Notes: a model not told the origin generated them from the sequence alone. A stretch of 10,713 bases of DNA from an uncultured Clostridia bacterium (GCA_946623485.1 CAMORF010000040.1:1-10713), one strand, 5' to 3'; positions 1 through 6,892 are shown, counted from the stretch's first letter. Program-made: numbers and translations.

Positions 1-2
1 AT

Positions 3-1061
3 AGTGACCGTGATACGCAGAATATTCTTCAGCTTCGGGAGGTTTTGAAGGATTTCCCGCCATTCGCAAAGCAGTATTTTCTGGCTCAGGAAGCGTCTAA
101 GGAGTCTCGCACCAGGCTTTCTTATGCCTATGATATCCGGACTTTTTTCCGGTATCTGCAGGAGAATAATCCTGTTTTGCGGGATAAGGATATCCATACG
201 TGGGATGTTTCGGTGCTGGATGATCTGACGGCTACGGATATTGACGAATATAAGTCATTCTTGAATGTGTATCGTGTGGATGAGTCTTTGATTGGGATGC
301 CGAGGGAGGCTTCGTTTACCAATGGAGAATTTGGCCTGAAGCGTAAGATGTCCGCACTGAGGAGTTTCTATGCTTTCTATTTTAAGCGTGAGATGATCCA
401 TACCAATCCGACCTTGCTGGTTGATATGCCGAAGCTGCATGAGCATAATATTGTCCGCATGGATGAGGGGGAAACGGCTGCGTTGCTGGATCTGATCGAG
501 CATGGCGGCGATTCGCTGACAGGCCAGAAGAAGGTATATTATGAGAAAACCAAATTGAGGGATCTGGCTATCGTGACGCTTCTTCTGGGCACTGGAATCC
601 GTGTGAGCGAATGTGTCGGTTTGGATATTGAAGATGTTGATTTCAGGAATAACGGAATACGCATTATACGCAAAGGCGGTTCAGAGTCTGTTGTCTACTT
701 CGGGGATGAGGTGGAGAAAGCGCTTTTGGACTGGATTGCGCAGCGGAAACAGATTACTCCGCTCCCCGGCCATGAGCATGCGCTCTTCTTCTCTTCCCAA
801 AAACGCCGTATGGGGGTTCAGGCGGTTGAGAACATGGTAAAAAAGTATTCCAGGATGATTACGACATCGAAGAAGATCACCCCCCATAAGCTGCGCAGCA
901 CCTATGGAACGGCTTTGTACCGGGAAACGGGTGATATCTATCTTGTCGCGGATGTACTGGGACATAAGGATGTGAATACGACGAAAAAACATTACGCGGC
1001 CATGGATGACGACCGCAGGCGGCGCGCGGCCGGAGCCGTGAGGCTCCGTGAAGAAGGATAA
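3..1061 (+). CDS. XerS-like tyrosine recombinase, 5' end beyond the window
   Basis: Site-specific tyrosine recombinase, most like the XerS/XerC group that resolves chromosome dimers at dif. Numbering from the in-frame TTG at 45, the catalytic set is complete: Arg186 (GTGIRVSE), Lys210 (RKGG), His281 and Arg284 (HKLR), His307 (LGH) and nucleophile Tyr317. Residues 1-130 form the N-terminal SAM-like DNA-binding domain and about 135-338 the catalytic domain. The frame stays open to the left edge, and the 14 codons before TTG 45 (SDRDTQNILQLREV) continue the helix seen at the start of XerS-type proteins. The GGGAGG at 37-42 is only two bases from TTG 45, too close for a ribosome site. I therefore treat the gene as partial, with its true start upstream. 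It converges with rluD. A role in chromosome resolution rather than in a mobile element is inferred from the housekeeping neighbours; no dif-like site was seen. Confidence 0.88.
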   Translation, partial: SDRDTQNILQLREVLKDFPPFAKQYFLAQEASKESRTRLSYAYDIRTFFRYLQENNPVLRDKDIHTWDVSVLDDLTATDIDEYKSFLNVYRVDESLIGMPREASFTNGEFGLKRKMSALRSFYAFYFKREMIHTNPTLLVDMPKLHEHNIVRMDEGETAALLDLIEHGGDSLTGQKKVYYEKTKLRDLAIVTLLLGTGIRVSECVGLDIEDVDFRNNGIRIIRKGGSESVVYFGDEVEKALLDWIAQRKQITPLPGHEHALFFSSQKRRMGVQAVENMVKKYSRMITTSKKITPHKLRSTYGTALYRETGDIYLVADVLGHKDVNTTKKHYAAMDDDRRRRAAGAVRLREEG

Positions 1062-1103
1062 ATAGAATACGTTGTAATGAAGATCGTTCGAAGCTGAAGA
1101 TAT

Positions 1104-1266
1104 TAAGGAGCTGTTACAAAATAAATTGTGCAGATTGCGCAGGATTTTCATTCGAGAGTGCAGCTCAAAAATCATGAGCATAGCGGGCTATGTGATTGAT
1201 TTTTGAGCTGTGCTATCGGATGAAAAGACAAGCAAGATGTACAAGTTATTTTGTAACAGATCCTAA
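1104..1266. repeat. Palindromic MITE-like element, about 163 bp, between convergent genes
   Basis: The two halves are imperfect inverted repeats over nearly the full length. Outer ends share CTGTTACAAAATAA (1111-1124 and the complement of 1246-1259). A middle block TTTTCAT is also shared. The inner arms pair perfectly over 14 bp (CAGCTCAAAAATCA at 1161-1174 with 1197-1210), and the apex is CATAG/CTATG around CGGG. As RNA or single-stranded DNA it would fold into one long hairpin. There is no coding capacity, which fits a non-autonomous MITE or a large REP-like palindrome. Lying between the 3' ends of the recombinase and rluD genes, it may also act as a two-way terminator. No target-site duplication could be fixed by eye. 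Confidence 0.8.
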
Positions 1267-2246
1267 GTGTCTTTGAGGATCCGAAGCAGCCGCAAAAAGT
1301 AATCCGGAAGCGGCGCTGTGAATTCCATATAAGCTCCGGATCTTGGGTGCTGAAATCCCAGTACCATGGCGTGCAGGGTCTGTCCTTCCAGGCGGAAGGG
1401 GCTTTTTTTCGGCCCATAGACATCATCGCCGAGGACCGGATGGCCGATATGGGACATATGGACACGGATCTGATGGGTTCTTCCGGTTTCCAATACGCAT
1501 TCAACATAAGTGAACTGCCTGAAACGTTCCAGGACACGGACATGCGTGACGGCATGTCTGGAAGTTCCCCTTCCGTCTGAAAGCACAGCCATCTTCTTTC
1601 TGTCTTGCGGGTGCCTTCCGATCGGCGCGTCTACGGTGAAGCAGTCCTGGGTGATATTTCCGTGCAGGATCGCGCGGTAGGATCTCGTGATGCTGTGATC
1701 CTTAAACTGAAGCGCCAGGCTTTCATGGGCAGTGTCATTTTTCGCGGCAACCAAAGATCCTGTTGTATTCTGATCAATCCTGTGGACGATACCGGGGCGT
1801 AGCATGCCATTGATGCCCGACAGGGAGCCGGCACAATGATATAAGAGCGCATTTACCAGGGTTCCTGAATCATGCCCGGGTGCCGGATGCACTACCATCC
1901 CTTTTGGTTTGTTGACTACGATCAGGTCTTCATCCTCATACAGGATTTCCAACGGTATGTTTTCCGGAAGAACATCGATGGGCACTGCAGCAGGAAGCGC
2001 CGCGGTTACCTGCTGTCCGGCTTTTCCCTTTTTTCCTGCTTTGGTGACTGGCTTTCCATCCAGAGAAACGTTGCCTTCTTCGATCCGGTTCTGCCAGAAG
2101 GAACGTGTTTTTTCCGGAAACAGCGTGCTTAGCATCGCATCCAGGCGCATCCCATCCAGTTCCTTTGGGATGATACAGTCCCGGCGTTCTGTTTCTGTTA
2201 CACAATCGGTATCATGATCCATATTGAAATGATTGTCAGAATCCAT
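1263..2246 (-). CDS. rluD: 23S rRNA pseudouridine synthase, RluD family (RluA superfamily)
   Basis: Converts uridines in 23S rRNA to pseudouridine. The 327-residue protein has an S4 RNA-binding domain (about residues 30-82), then the catalytic domain beginning at ILYEDEDLIVVNKPKGMVVH. The catalytic motif HRIDQNTTG is at 155-163 with nucleophile Asp158. The C-terminal family signature ETGRTHQIRVHM is at 253-264. I chose ATG at 2244-2246 because AGGA (2254-2257, minus strand) sits seven bases upstream. An in-frame TTG at 2259-2261 lacks such a site. The first 25 residues are Asp/Asn/His-rich and not conserved-looking. It follows lspA by 45 nt, the usual lspA-rluD order of Firmicutes. Its TAG stop (1263-1265) lies inside the end of the palindromic element. 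RluD is preferred to RluA/RluC from the S4 domain and synteny, but the exact uridine target cannot be read from sequence. Confidence 0.93.
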   Translation of the reverse strand: MDSDNHFNMDHDTDCVTETERRDCIIPKELDGMRLDAMLSTLFPEKTRSFWQNRIEEGNVSLDGKPVTKAGKKGKAGQQVTAALPAAVPIDVLPENIPLEILYEDEDLIVVNKPKGMVVHPAPGHDSGTLVNALLYHCAGSLSGINGMLRPGIVHRIDQNTTGSLVAAKNDTAHESLALQFKDHSITRSYRAILHGNITQDCFTVDAPIGRHPQDRKKMAVLSDGRGTSRHAVTHVRVLERFRQFTYVECVLETGRTHQIRVHMSHIGHPVLGDDVYGPKKSPFRLEGQTLHAMVLGFQHPRSGAYMEFTAPLPDYFLRLLRILKDT

Positions 2247-2253
2247 ATTATTG

Positions 2254-2257
2254 TCCT
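2254..2257 (-). promoter_or_regulatory. Ribosome binding site deciding the rluD start
   Basis: AGGA on the minus strand, seven bases before ATG 2246. It favours this ATG over the TTG fifteen bases further upstream. Confidence 0.55.
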
Positions 2258-2291
2258 GCAAAAACGATCAACTGTGCACCCGGATGAACGA

Positions 2292-2789
2292 TTAATTTGC
2301 TTCAGATGATGAATGCGTATCCTTATCAAAAAACAGGATCAGGATGACCAGCAATGCGGTTCCGAGGCTGACGCAGACATCCGCAAGGTTAAAGATCGGA
2401 AAATGAATCAGGGAAAAATAGATGAAATCCACTACATAGCCTCTGAAGGCGCGGTCGATCAGATTCCCGGCGGCGCCGGCAGCCAGGATGGCCAGGCAGA
2501 TACGGATCGCCATCCTCTCGTGCCTGGCCGCAAGGCGCGCGCCTGCCCATGCGCATACGATCACGCAGATTAATGCCGACACAATGAAGATCCACTGCCG
2601 GTTCTGGAGCATTCCAAACGCGGCCCCGCGGTTTTCCAGATATCTCAGCTCAAGCACATTGCGGACCAATATAACAGGGCCATTCGGCTTTAAAAACCTG
2701 GCTGCAAGGTACTTTGTATATTGGTCCAGGAAGACCAGGACGATCCAGAGCAGGAAGGCTGCAGGCACTTTTATGCGTTCATTCTTCAT
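2292..2789 (-). CDS. lspA: Lipoprotein signal peptidase (signal peptidase II)
   Basis: Integral membrane aspartyl protease that removes the signal peptide from diacylated prolipoproteins. At 165 residues it is of normal length. Four hydrophobic segments are visible (about 10-29, 66-87, 95-111, 135-155). Conserved blocks are Asp22 (FLDQYTK), YLENRGAAFG at 50-59, GNLIDR at 108-113, VVDFIYF at 119-125 and FNLADV at 133-138. By alignment with P. aeruginosa LspA the catalytic dyad is Asp121 and Asp137. The start overlaps the end of aroB by 11 nt, suggesting translational coupling, and rluD follows after 45 nt. The tail (KDTHSSSEAN) is short and polar. Nothing essential is missing. Confidence 0.96.
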   Translation of the reverse strand: MKNERIKVPAAFLLWIVLVFLDQYTKYLAARFLKPNGPVILVRNVLELRYLENRGAAFGMLQNRQWIFIVSALICVIVCAWAGARLAARHERMAIRICLAILAAGAAGNLIDRAFRGYVVDFIYFSLIHFPIFNLADVCVSLGTALLVILILFFDKDTHSSSEAN

Positions 2790-3912
2790 ACCGGATAAAC
2801 CTCAGGGCATCCAGAATCTCTTCATCGGTTACCGTTTCATCGATATAAGCGGATCCAAGCTTTTTCAGAAGGATCAGACGGTTTTTTCCGCCGACTCTTT
2901 TTTTATCTTTTTTCATCGCTTCCAGGATCTCTTCCGGGGTAAGGCCGTCATAAGTAATCGGAAGGCCAAATCCAACGGACATATCGCGGATCTCATAAAA
3001 GATTTCTTCACTGATGCTGCCTCTTTTCCAGGAGATGTAGGAAGCCGCAACCACACCCAGATTGACGCATTCTCCATGGGAAAGCTTGAAATCCTTCAGC
3101 TTTTCGATGGCATGTCCGGCTGTATGCCCGAAATTCAGAAGCGCTCTTTCCCCTCGCTCCATGGGATCTTTCTGCACAACTGCCCGTTTGATCAGAATGC
3201 TGCGCATCACCATGTCAGCCATGGCCTCTGTATCCCGCTCTTCGATCTCTCCCATGTGATCCAGGCACCATTCGTAATAAGACGCATCCCGGATCAGCCC
3301 ATGCTTGAGCACCTCTCCCATTCCGCTGGCGAACTGTGTTTCATCCAGTGTTTTCAATGCATTGATATTCAGATAGACCATGGAAGGATGATGAAAGGCG
3401 CCAACCATGTTTTTATAGGAGTTCAGGTCAACCCCTGTTTTCCCGCCGATGGAGGAATCTACCTGGGACAGCAGCGTAGTCGGAACCTGGACAAAGCGGA
3501 TGCCGCGCAGGTAGGTTGCCGCGGCAAATCCTGTCATGTCTCCGGTAACGCCTCCGCCAAGAGCAATGAGAATATCCCGGCGGTCCAGCTCGTGTCCGGT
3601 CAGATGAAGATAGATCCTGCGGATTTCGTCCAGGTTTTTATGTTCCTCTCCTGCCGGAATGACAAAACTGGAAAGCTCTCTGCAGAAAGGGGAAAGCACA
3701 TTCAGCACTTCCTTCAGATAGAGCTTTTCCACATTGCTGTCCGTGACCACGCACACACGGCAGTCCATGCTGCCGAGTTCCTGCATGCGCGGCGCAAGGT
3801 TCTCAAAAGAATGCTCCAGATAGATGCGATAGCCCTCCCATCCCTTCACCTTTATTTCAACAGGATTTTGCAGCTGGAGCGCTTCTGCCTGCTTCTTTCC
3901 ATTTTTTTCCAT
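2779..3912 (-). CDS. aroB: 3-dehydroquinate synthase
   Basis: Second step of the shikimate pathway: converts DAHP to 3-dehydroquinate in the cytoplasm, using NAD and a divalent metal. The 377-residue protein shows the NAD-binding GGGVTGDMTGF (119-129), PTTLLSQVDSSIGGKTGVD (144-162), GMGEVLKHGLI (197-207), LNFGHTAGHAIE (259-270) and HGE (279-281). Metal ligands by family analogy are Glu200, His263 and His279. About 20 N-terminal residues (rich in Lys, Glu and Gln) precede the first strand. Start ATG 3912 is preceded by AAGGCGG with an eight-base gap. The gene overlaps lspA by 11 nt. No other shikimate gene is in the window, and aroB occupies the place between sepF and lspA where ylmG/ylmH/divIVA are usual. 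Its promoter was not convincingly identified; two hairpins lie in its leader. Confidence 0.96.
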   Translation of the reverse strand: MEKNGKKQAEALQLQNPVEIKVKGWEGYRIYLEHSFENLAPRMQELGSMDCRVCVVTDSNVEKLYLKEVLNVLSPFCRELSSFVIPAGEEHKNLDEIRRIYLHLTGHELDRRDILIALGGGVTGDMTGFAAATYLRGIRFVQVPTTLLSQVDSSIGGKTGVDLNSYKNMVGAFHHPSMVYLNINALKTLDETQFASGMGEVLKHGLIRDASYYEWCLDHMGEIEERDTEAMADMVMRSILIKRAVVQKDPMERGERALLNFGHTAGHAIEKLKDFKLSHGECVNLGVVAASYISWKRGSISEEIFYEIRDMSVGFGLPITYDGLTPEEILEAMKKDKKRVGGKNRLILLKKLGSAYIDETVTDEEILDALRFIRYEE

Positions 3913-3935
3913 CGATAATACCGCCTTTCTTCTCT

Positions 3936-3961
3936 ATAAACGAATATCTTATTTCGTTTAT
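3936..3961 (-). promoter_or_regulatory. Perfect 9-bp inverted repeat in the aroB leader
   Basis: ATAAACGAA, eight bases, then TTCGTTTAT, beginning about 24 bases before the aroB start codon. A second smaller hairpin, ACCTGT/ACAGGT (3962-3978), adjoins it upstream. The repeat is AT-rich and lacks a following T-run on the aroB strand, so it reads better as an operator or mRNA hairpin than as a terminator. Its core AAACGAA/TTCGTTT recurs upstream of rodA. Confidence 0.5.
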
Positions 3962-3979
3962 ACCTGTATCTGACAGGTT

Positions 3980-4008
3980 CTTAGGAGCTGTTCAGAAATA
4001 ACTTATCC
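3980..4008. repeat. Solo end of the palindromic element
   Basis: CTTAGGAGCTGTTCAGAAAT and the bases after it match the outer end of the 1104-1266 element (complement of its right end) at about 20 of 25 positions, including AGGA, CTGTT and AAATAACTT. No partner end or inner stem was found nearby, so this is a decayed or partial copy. It sits in the sepF-aroB gap next to a tandem duplication. Confidence 0.55.
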
Positions 4009-4044
4009 TTACTCCTAAAAGAAGCCCTTACTCCTAAAAGAAGC
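4007..4044. repeat. Perfect 19-bp tandem duplication
   Basis: Two abutting identical copies of CCTTACTCCTAAAAGAAGC (4007-4025 and 4026-4044). The second runs into the foot of the hairpin at 4042-4070. On the minus strand each copy supplies a TTCTTTTAGGAG segment, so the duplication doubles the T-rich tail after the hairpin. Confidence 0.9.
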
Positions 4045-4070
4045 GTCAGAGGATCTTCTCCTGTGACGCT
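4036..4070 (-). terminator. Probable intrinsic terminator after sepF
   Basis: On the minus strand a 12-pair stem (4042-4053 with 4059-4070, one G-G mismatch, five-base loop) is followed by TCTTTT. The T-run is short and interrupted by C, so efficiency is uncertain. It lies about 100 nt beyond the sepF stop and would close the adaptor-yggS-sepF transcript. Two more small hairpins lie between it and sepF: 4129-4145 (GGTTCA/TGAACC) and 4153-4166 (TCTGC/GCAGA). Neither has a T-run. Confidence 0.5.
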
Positions 4071-4169
4071 CCTGTCTCATCTCATCTGTATGTAAAACGA
4101 TGGCTTTGTTTCTGATCCGGACTGTGACGGTTCACAGCTTGAACCAGATCCTTCTGCGATTGCAGATCC

Positions 4170-4784
4170 TTATTGTAGATCTTCACTCAGGTCCAGATCC
4201 AGGTGTGGATCGAATGTCCCGGTCAGGATCTGCTGAAATTCTCCGGTAATCTCAACGTCATGCGGCGTAAGTACGAAGATATAATTGCTGATCTTGTCAA
4301 GACGCCCCCTGCTCGCGCAGCAGGCACCGGACGCGAAGTCAAAGATCCGCTGTGATACGTCCAGATCCAGACCTTCCAGGTTCAGGATTACCGTGCAATG
4401 GGCAATCAGCATCTGCGCAATCTGCAGCGCATCCTCCATGGACTTTGGCCGGATTACGCAAACAGAGATATTATTGCGGTCAGAACCGTCCTCTGCGGCA
4501 GTCTTTCTCGGACGGAATGCGGACACCTTCGGAGACGGTCCGAAAGGAGATGACTGCGAACTGTTTCTGGAGCGTCTTGACGGTCTGGCAGAACGGGGCT
4601 GCCTTTTGATCGGAGACTGATCCTCATCAAAGATCGGCTCATCCTCATCATCTCTTGATAAAATGCGTCTGGACGGGCGGGAGTCATCGATGTTATCTTC
4701 TTCCTCGTCAAAATACTCATCATCATCCAGATCGTCATCATCATTCAGTTTTATAGAATTCAGAAACCTGTCAAAAACACTCAT
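4170..4784 (-). CDS. sepF: Cell division protein SepF
   Basis: Membrane anchor and bundler of FtsZ at the division septum. Three parts are visible in 204 residues. Residues 1-13 (MSVFDRFLNSIKL) match the amphipathic membrane-binding helix. Residues 14-104 are a long disordered-looking linker. Residues 106-180 are the SepF core (SVCVIRPKSMEDALQIAQML, then ILNLEGLDLDVSQRIFDF, SGACCASRGRLDKI and IFVLTP). The linker is charge-segregated: 14-60 is strongly acidic (runs of Asp and Glu), 60-94 basic and rich in Ser, Pro and Arg. This total is longer than the roughly 150 residues of B. subtilis SepF. The start ATG overlaps the yggS TGA stop (ATGA), a classic coupled pair. A Cys-Cys pair (155-156) follows the conserved Gly. 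The short acidic tail (HLDLDLSEDLQ) extends past the core. Confidence 0.94.
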   Translation of the reverse strand: MSVFDRFLNSIKLNDDDDLDDDEYFDEEEDNIDDSRPSRRILSRDDEDEPIFDEDQSPIKRQPRSARPSRRSRNSSQSSPFGPSPKVSAFRPRKTAAEDGSDRNNISVCVIRPKSMEDALQIAQMLIAHCTVILNLEGLDLDVSQRIFDFASGACCASRGRLDKISNYIFVLTPHDVEITGEFQQILTGTFDPHLDLDLSEDLQ

Positions 4785-5479
4785 ATATTGTAATCCCTCT
4801 CCCCCAGAATCCCTGTTCCGACACGGATCATGGTTGCGCCTTCCTCGATGGCAACTTCATAATCCCCTGTCATTCCCATGCTGAGATGGCGCATACGGAT
4901 ATTATCAATGTTTTCCTTTCCGATGTCAACCGCCAAATTCCGCAGGCTGCGGAAACAATCCCTGTTGTCCTCCGGGTCAGAAACATAGGGGGCAACCGTC
5001 ATCAGCCCTTCCACCTGCAGATGCTTCAGCGTGGAAACGCGCTCCATAAACTCCCTGGCCTCTTCCGGGGCAATCCCTCCCTTTGATGCTTCATGCGCCA
5101 TATTAACCTCCACGAGGCAGGGCATGACAAGGCTGTGTTTCGCGCACTCTTTTTCGATTTCCGCTGCCAGCGCAAAGGATCCGACCGAATGGATCATGAC
5201 CGCTCTTCCCACCACATATTTCACCTTATTGCGCTGCAGGTTCCCGATCATATGCCAGCGGAGATCCTTCGGAAGAACGTCATATTTGTCTCTCAGTTCC
5301 TGCGGCTTATTTTCCCCAAAATCCCTGGGGCCGAGGCTGATTACTTCCTGGATCATCGAAACAGGCTTCGTCTTGCTGACAACAATCAGAGTGACATCCT
5401 CTCGTTTTCTTCCACAGCGAAGGCATGCCTCCCGGATTTTCTGCTCCACATGTTTCAGGTTTTCTTCAATAAAACTCAT
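4781..5479 (-). CDS. yggS: YggS/YlmE family PLP homeostasis protein
   Basis: Pyridoxal-phosphate-binding protein (PLPBP family, COG0325). It has a fold-type III barrel without known catalysis and is involved in vitamin B6 and amino-acid homeostasis. The 232-residue length is typical. The PLP lysine is Lys36 in VVSKTKP. Other family blocks are FGENKPQEL (54-62), WHMIGNLQRNK (75-85), HSVGS (97-101), LMTVAPY (159-165), LSMGMTGDYEVAIEEGATM (199-217) and RVGTGILGER (219-228). ATG 5479 is preceded by GGAA at six bases. The gene begins eight bases after the adaptor stop and ends overlapping sepF by four. The pairing with sepF is the B. subtilis ylmE-ylmF order. A specific role in division is not shown by sequence. 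Confidence 0.96.
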   Translation of the reverse strand: MSFIEENLKHVEQKIREACLRCGRKREDVTLIVVSKTKPVSMIQEVISLGPRDFGENKPQELRDKYDVLPKDLRWHMIGNLQRNKVKYVVGRAVMIHSVGSFALAAEIEKECAKHSLVMPCLVEVNMAHEASKGGIAPEEAREFMERVSTLKHLQVEGLMTVAPYVSDPEDNRDCFRSLRNLAVDIGKENIDNIRMRHLSMGMTGDYEVAIEEGATMIRVGTGILGERDYNI

Positions 5480-5487
5480 TGTGATTC

Positions 5488-6879
5488 CTACCCCTTGATG
5501 ATGTCATCTTCTTTTACTTTTGACGCGTCAAGCACGATCCGGTCATGCGCGGCCAGGCCATAGACAGAACCGGGCTCCACGATACAGAATTCTTCATTTT
5601 CATCAATAATATTGACCTGGCGGAAAACAGCATAGCCCTTGTTGATGTTATAAACCCCCTGGATCGTCCGGATGGAATCATCCGTGATCTGCAGCTTCCG
5701 GGATGTTCCGGGCATCACGACATAATCCCCGGGCTCAAACAGTCCTGGATTGATCAGGTAACATCCGGCTTCGTTATCATGGGAATAAACCGTTGCTGTC
5801 ACATTGGACGTAGAGGATGAGCCATCTGCGAGGAAGGTCTCGCGGATCAGGAAAACCTCGCTGGGAGTATCTTCGTTGACACTGACGTAATCATCCGGGA
5901 TCTCAACAAATGTTTTCTGTGTAATGGAAGAGACTGGGATCTTCAGTCCCTTTGCCCTGTTCAGGATCAGCTCAATCTCGAGATACCGATCCGTAACATA
6001 GCGGACAAGAGAACTTTTCAAGGTAATCTTCCCATAGACTCCGTCCTTGCCTTCTACCACCTCGATCGGCGCGGAAAAGGTGGCATTGTCTTTCAGAAAC
6101 CTGACACGAATGGTCGAGATGTCTTCCAGGTCTCTCCTGAGCGCGTCATTGACCGGAAAACACAGATTCCATGTATCATTCGTAATCAGCTTGAAAATGG
6201 GGTCTCCGGCATTTACGGAATTCCGGAGCCTCAGATTTGTCTTCTGATAAGAACCGACATTAAAGCATTCCATGGTCAGGTCTTCTGCCGTCAGCCCTTC
6301 CATATCATCGGTGGAATATACCACAAAACCGGGAACCGAGGCAGTGTAGCTTCCCTGCACGTACTCTCCCGCATCTTCATTGATGGTTGACTGCAGGATG
6401 ACTCCCTGCATGTCAGACTTGAAGCTGTATACCTCAGAGAACATGTTCTCGCTGAAATTGACACAAAAGGTGGTCATCTCATTTTTCGCCTGGGAGATAT
6501 CCTCGTCGGACAGATCCGTGACGACCTTGCTCTGCGCGTTGCCGGAACCCGAAGCCGCCCCGCCTACCGAGCAGATCACCATATCAACATTCGCCTTGGA
6601 ACCCTCCCTGGCATAATAGGTTATGCCGCCGGATACATTGCTCTTCTCAACCTCTTCTTCCTTTAATGCGATCGCGCTGTAACGATAATTGCCGGAAATC
6701 GTTCCTTCCACTACTTCATAGCCCGCAACATGCTTCTGGGTCAGGTACAGTAGGAGCGTGATCAGGATATAGATCAGGATCAGGCCGAACATCAGGGTTC
6801 CAACATTTAAAGAAACAGGAATGCGTCTTACCTTATCAGATCTTCTGTATGGACTTTGGTTATTCCAGAATGCCGCCAA
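5488..6879 (-). CDS. HlyD-like membrane-anchored adaptor protein
   Basis: A 463-residue protein with a short basic cytoplasmic tail, one transmembrane helix (about 24-47, VGTLMFGLILIYILITLLLY) and a large extracytoplasmic part. The beginning of that part (GYEVVEGTISGNYRYSAIAL, 53-72) resembles the first half of the split lipoyl/barrel-sandwich domain of HlyD-type adaptors. The matching second half is near 180-235 (GFVVYS, then NAGDPIFKLI). Domains after 290 (IEVVEGKDGVYGKITLK, VPVSSITQK-like KIPVSSITQK) fit the beta-barrel and membrane-proximal parts. I chose TTG 6877-6879 because AAGGAG (6887-6892) lies seven bases upstream. A longer frame from TTG 6906 would place that ribosome site inside the gene. 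No ABC transporter or outer-membrane partner is nearby. It is the first gene of the adaptor-yggS-sepF run. Function is not established; I infer an envelope role tied to division from context. Confidence 0.75.
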   Translation of the reverse strand: MAAFWNNQSPYRRSDKVRRIPVSLNVGTLMFGLILIYILITLLLYLTQKHVAGYEVVEGTISGNYRYSAIALKEEEVEKSNVSGGITYYAREGSKANVDMVICSVGGAASGSGNAQSKVVTDLSDEDISQAKNEMTTFCVNFSENMFSEVYSFKSDMQGVILQSTINEDAGEYVQGSYTASVPGFVVYSTDDMEGLTAEDLTMECFNVGSYQKTNLRLRNSVNAGDPIFKLITNDTWNLCFPVNDALRRDLEDISTIRVRFLKDNATFSAPIEVVEGKDGVYGKITLKSSLVRYVTDRYLEIELILNRAKGLKIPVSSITQKTFVEIPDDYVSVNEDTPSEVFLIRETFLADGSSSTSNVTATVYSHDNEAGCYLINPGLFEPGDYVVMPGTSRKLQITDDSIRTIQGVYNINKGYAVFRQVNIIDENEEFCIVEPGSVYGLAAHDRIVLDASKVKEDDIIKG

Positions 6880-6886
6880 GGGAATG

Positions 6887-6892
6887 CTCCTT
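6887..6892 (-). promoter_or_regulatory. Ribosome binding site deciding the adaptor start
   Basis: AAGGAG on the minus strand, seven bases before TTG 6879. It is the only good site near the 5' end and supports a TTG start rather than the upstream TTG at 6906 or the out-of-frame ATG at 6901. Confidence 0.7.

Noticed and set aside
45..47. TTG at 45 as the start of the recombinase
   Set aside because: The ribosome-like GGGAGG ends two bases before it, and the upstream codons continue a family-like helix to the window edge, so the true start is probably outside.
1031..1048. CGGAGCC-GTGA-GGCTCCG hairpin as the recombinase terminator
   Set aside because: It is inside the coding sequence and no T-run follows. 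The long palindrome downstream is a better candidate.
2488..3918. A 476-codon plus-strand open frame across lspA and aroB
   Set aside because: It is antisense to two genes with complete family motifs, its protein is rich in His, Cys and Phe without recognisable domains, and it has no supporting neighbours.
4129..4166. Two small hairpins right after sepF as terminators
   Set aside because: Stems are 5-6 bp and neither is followed by a T-run on the gene strand.
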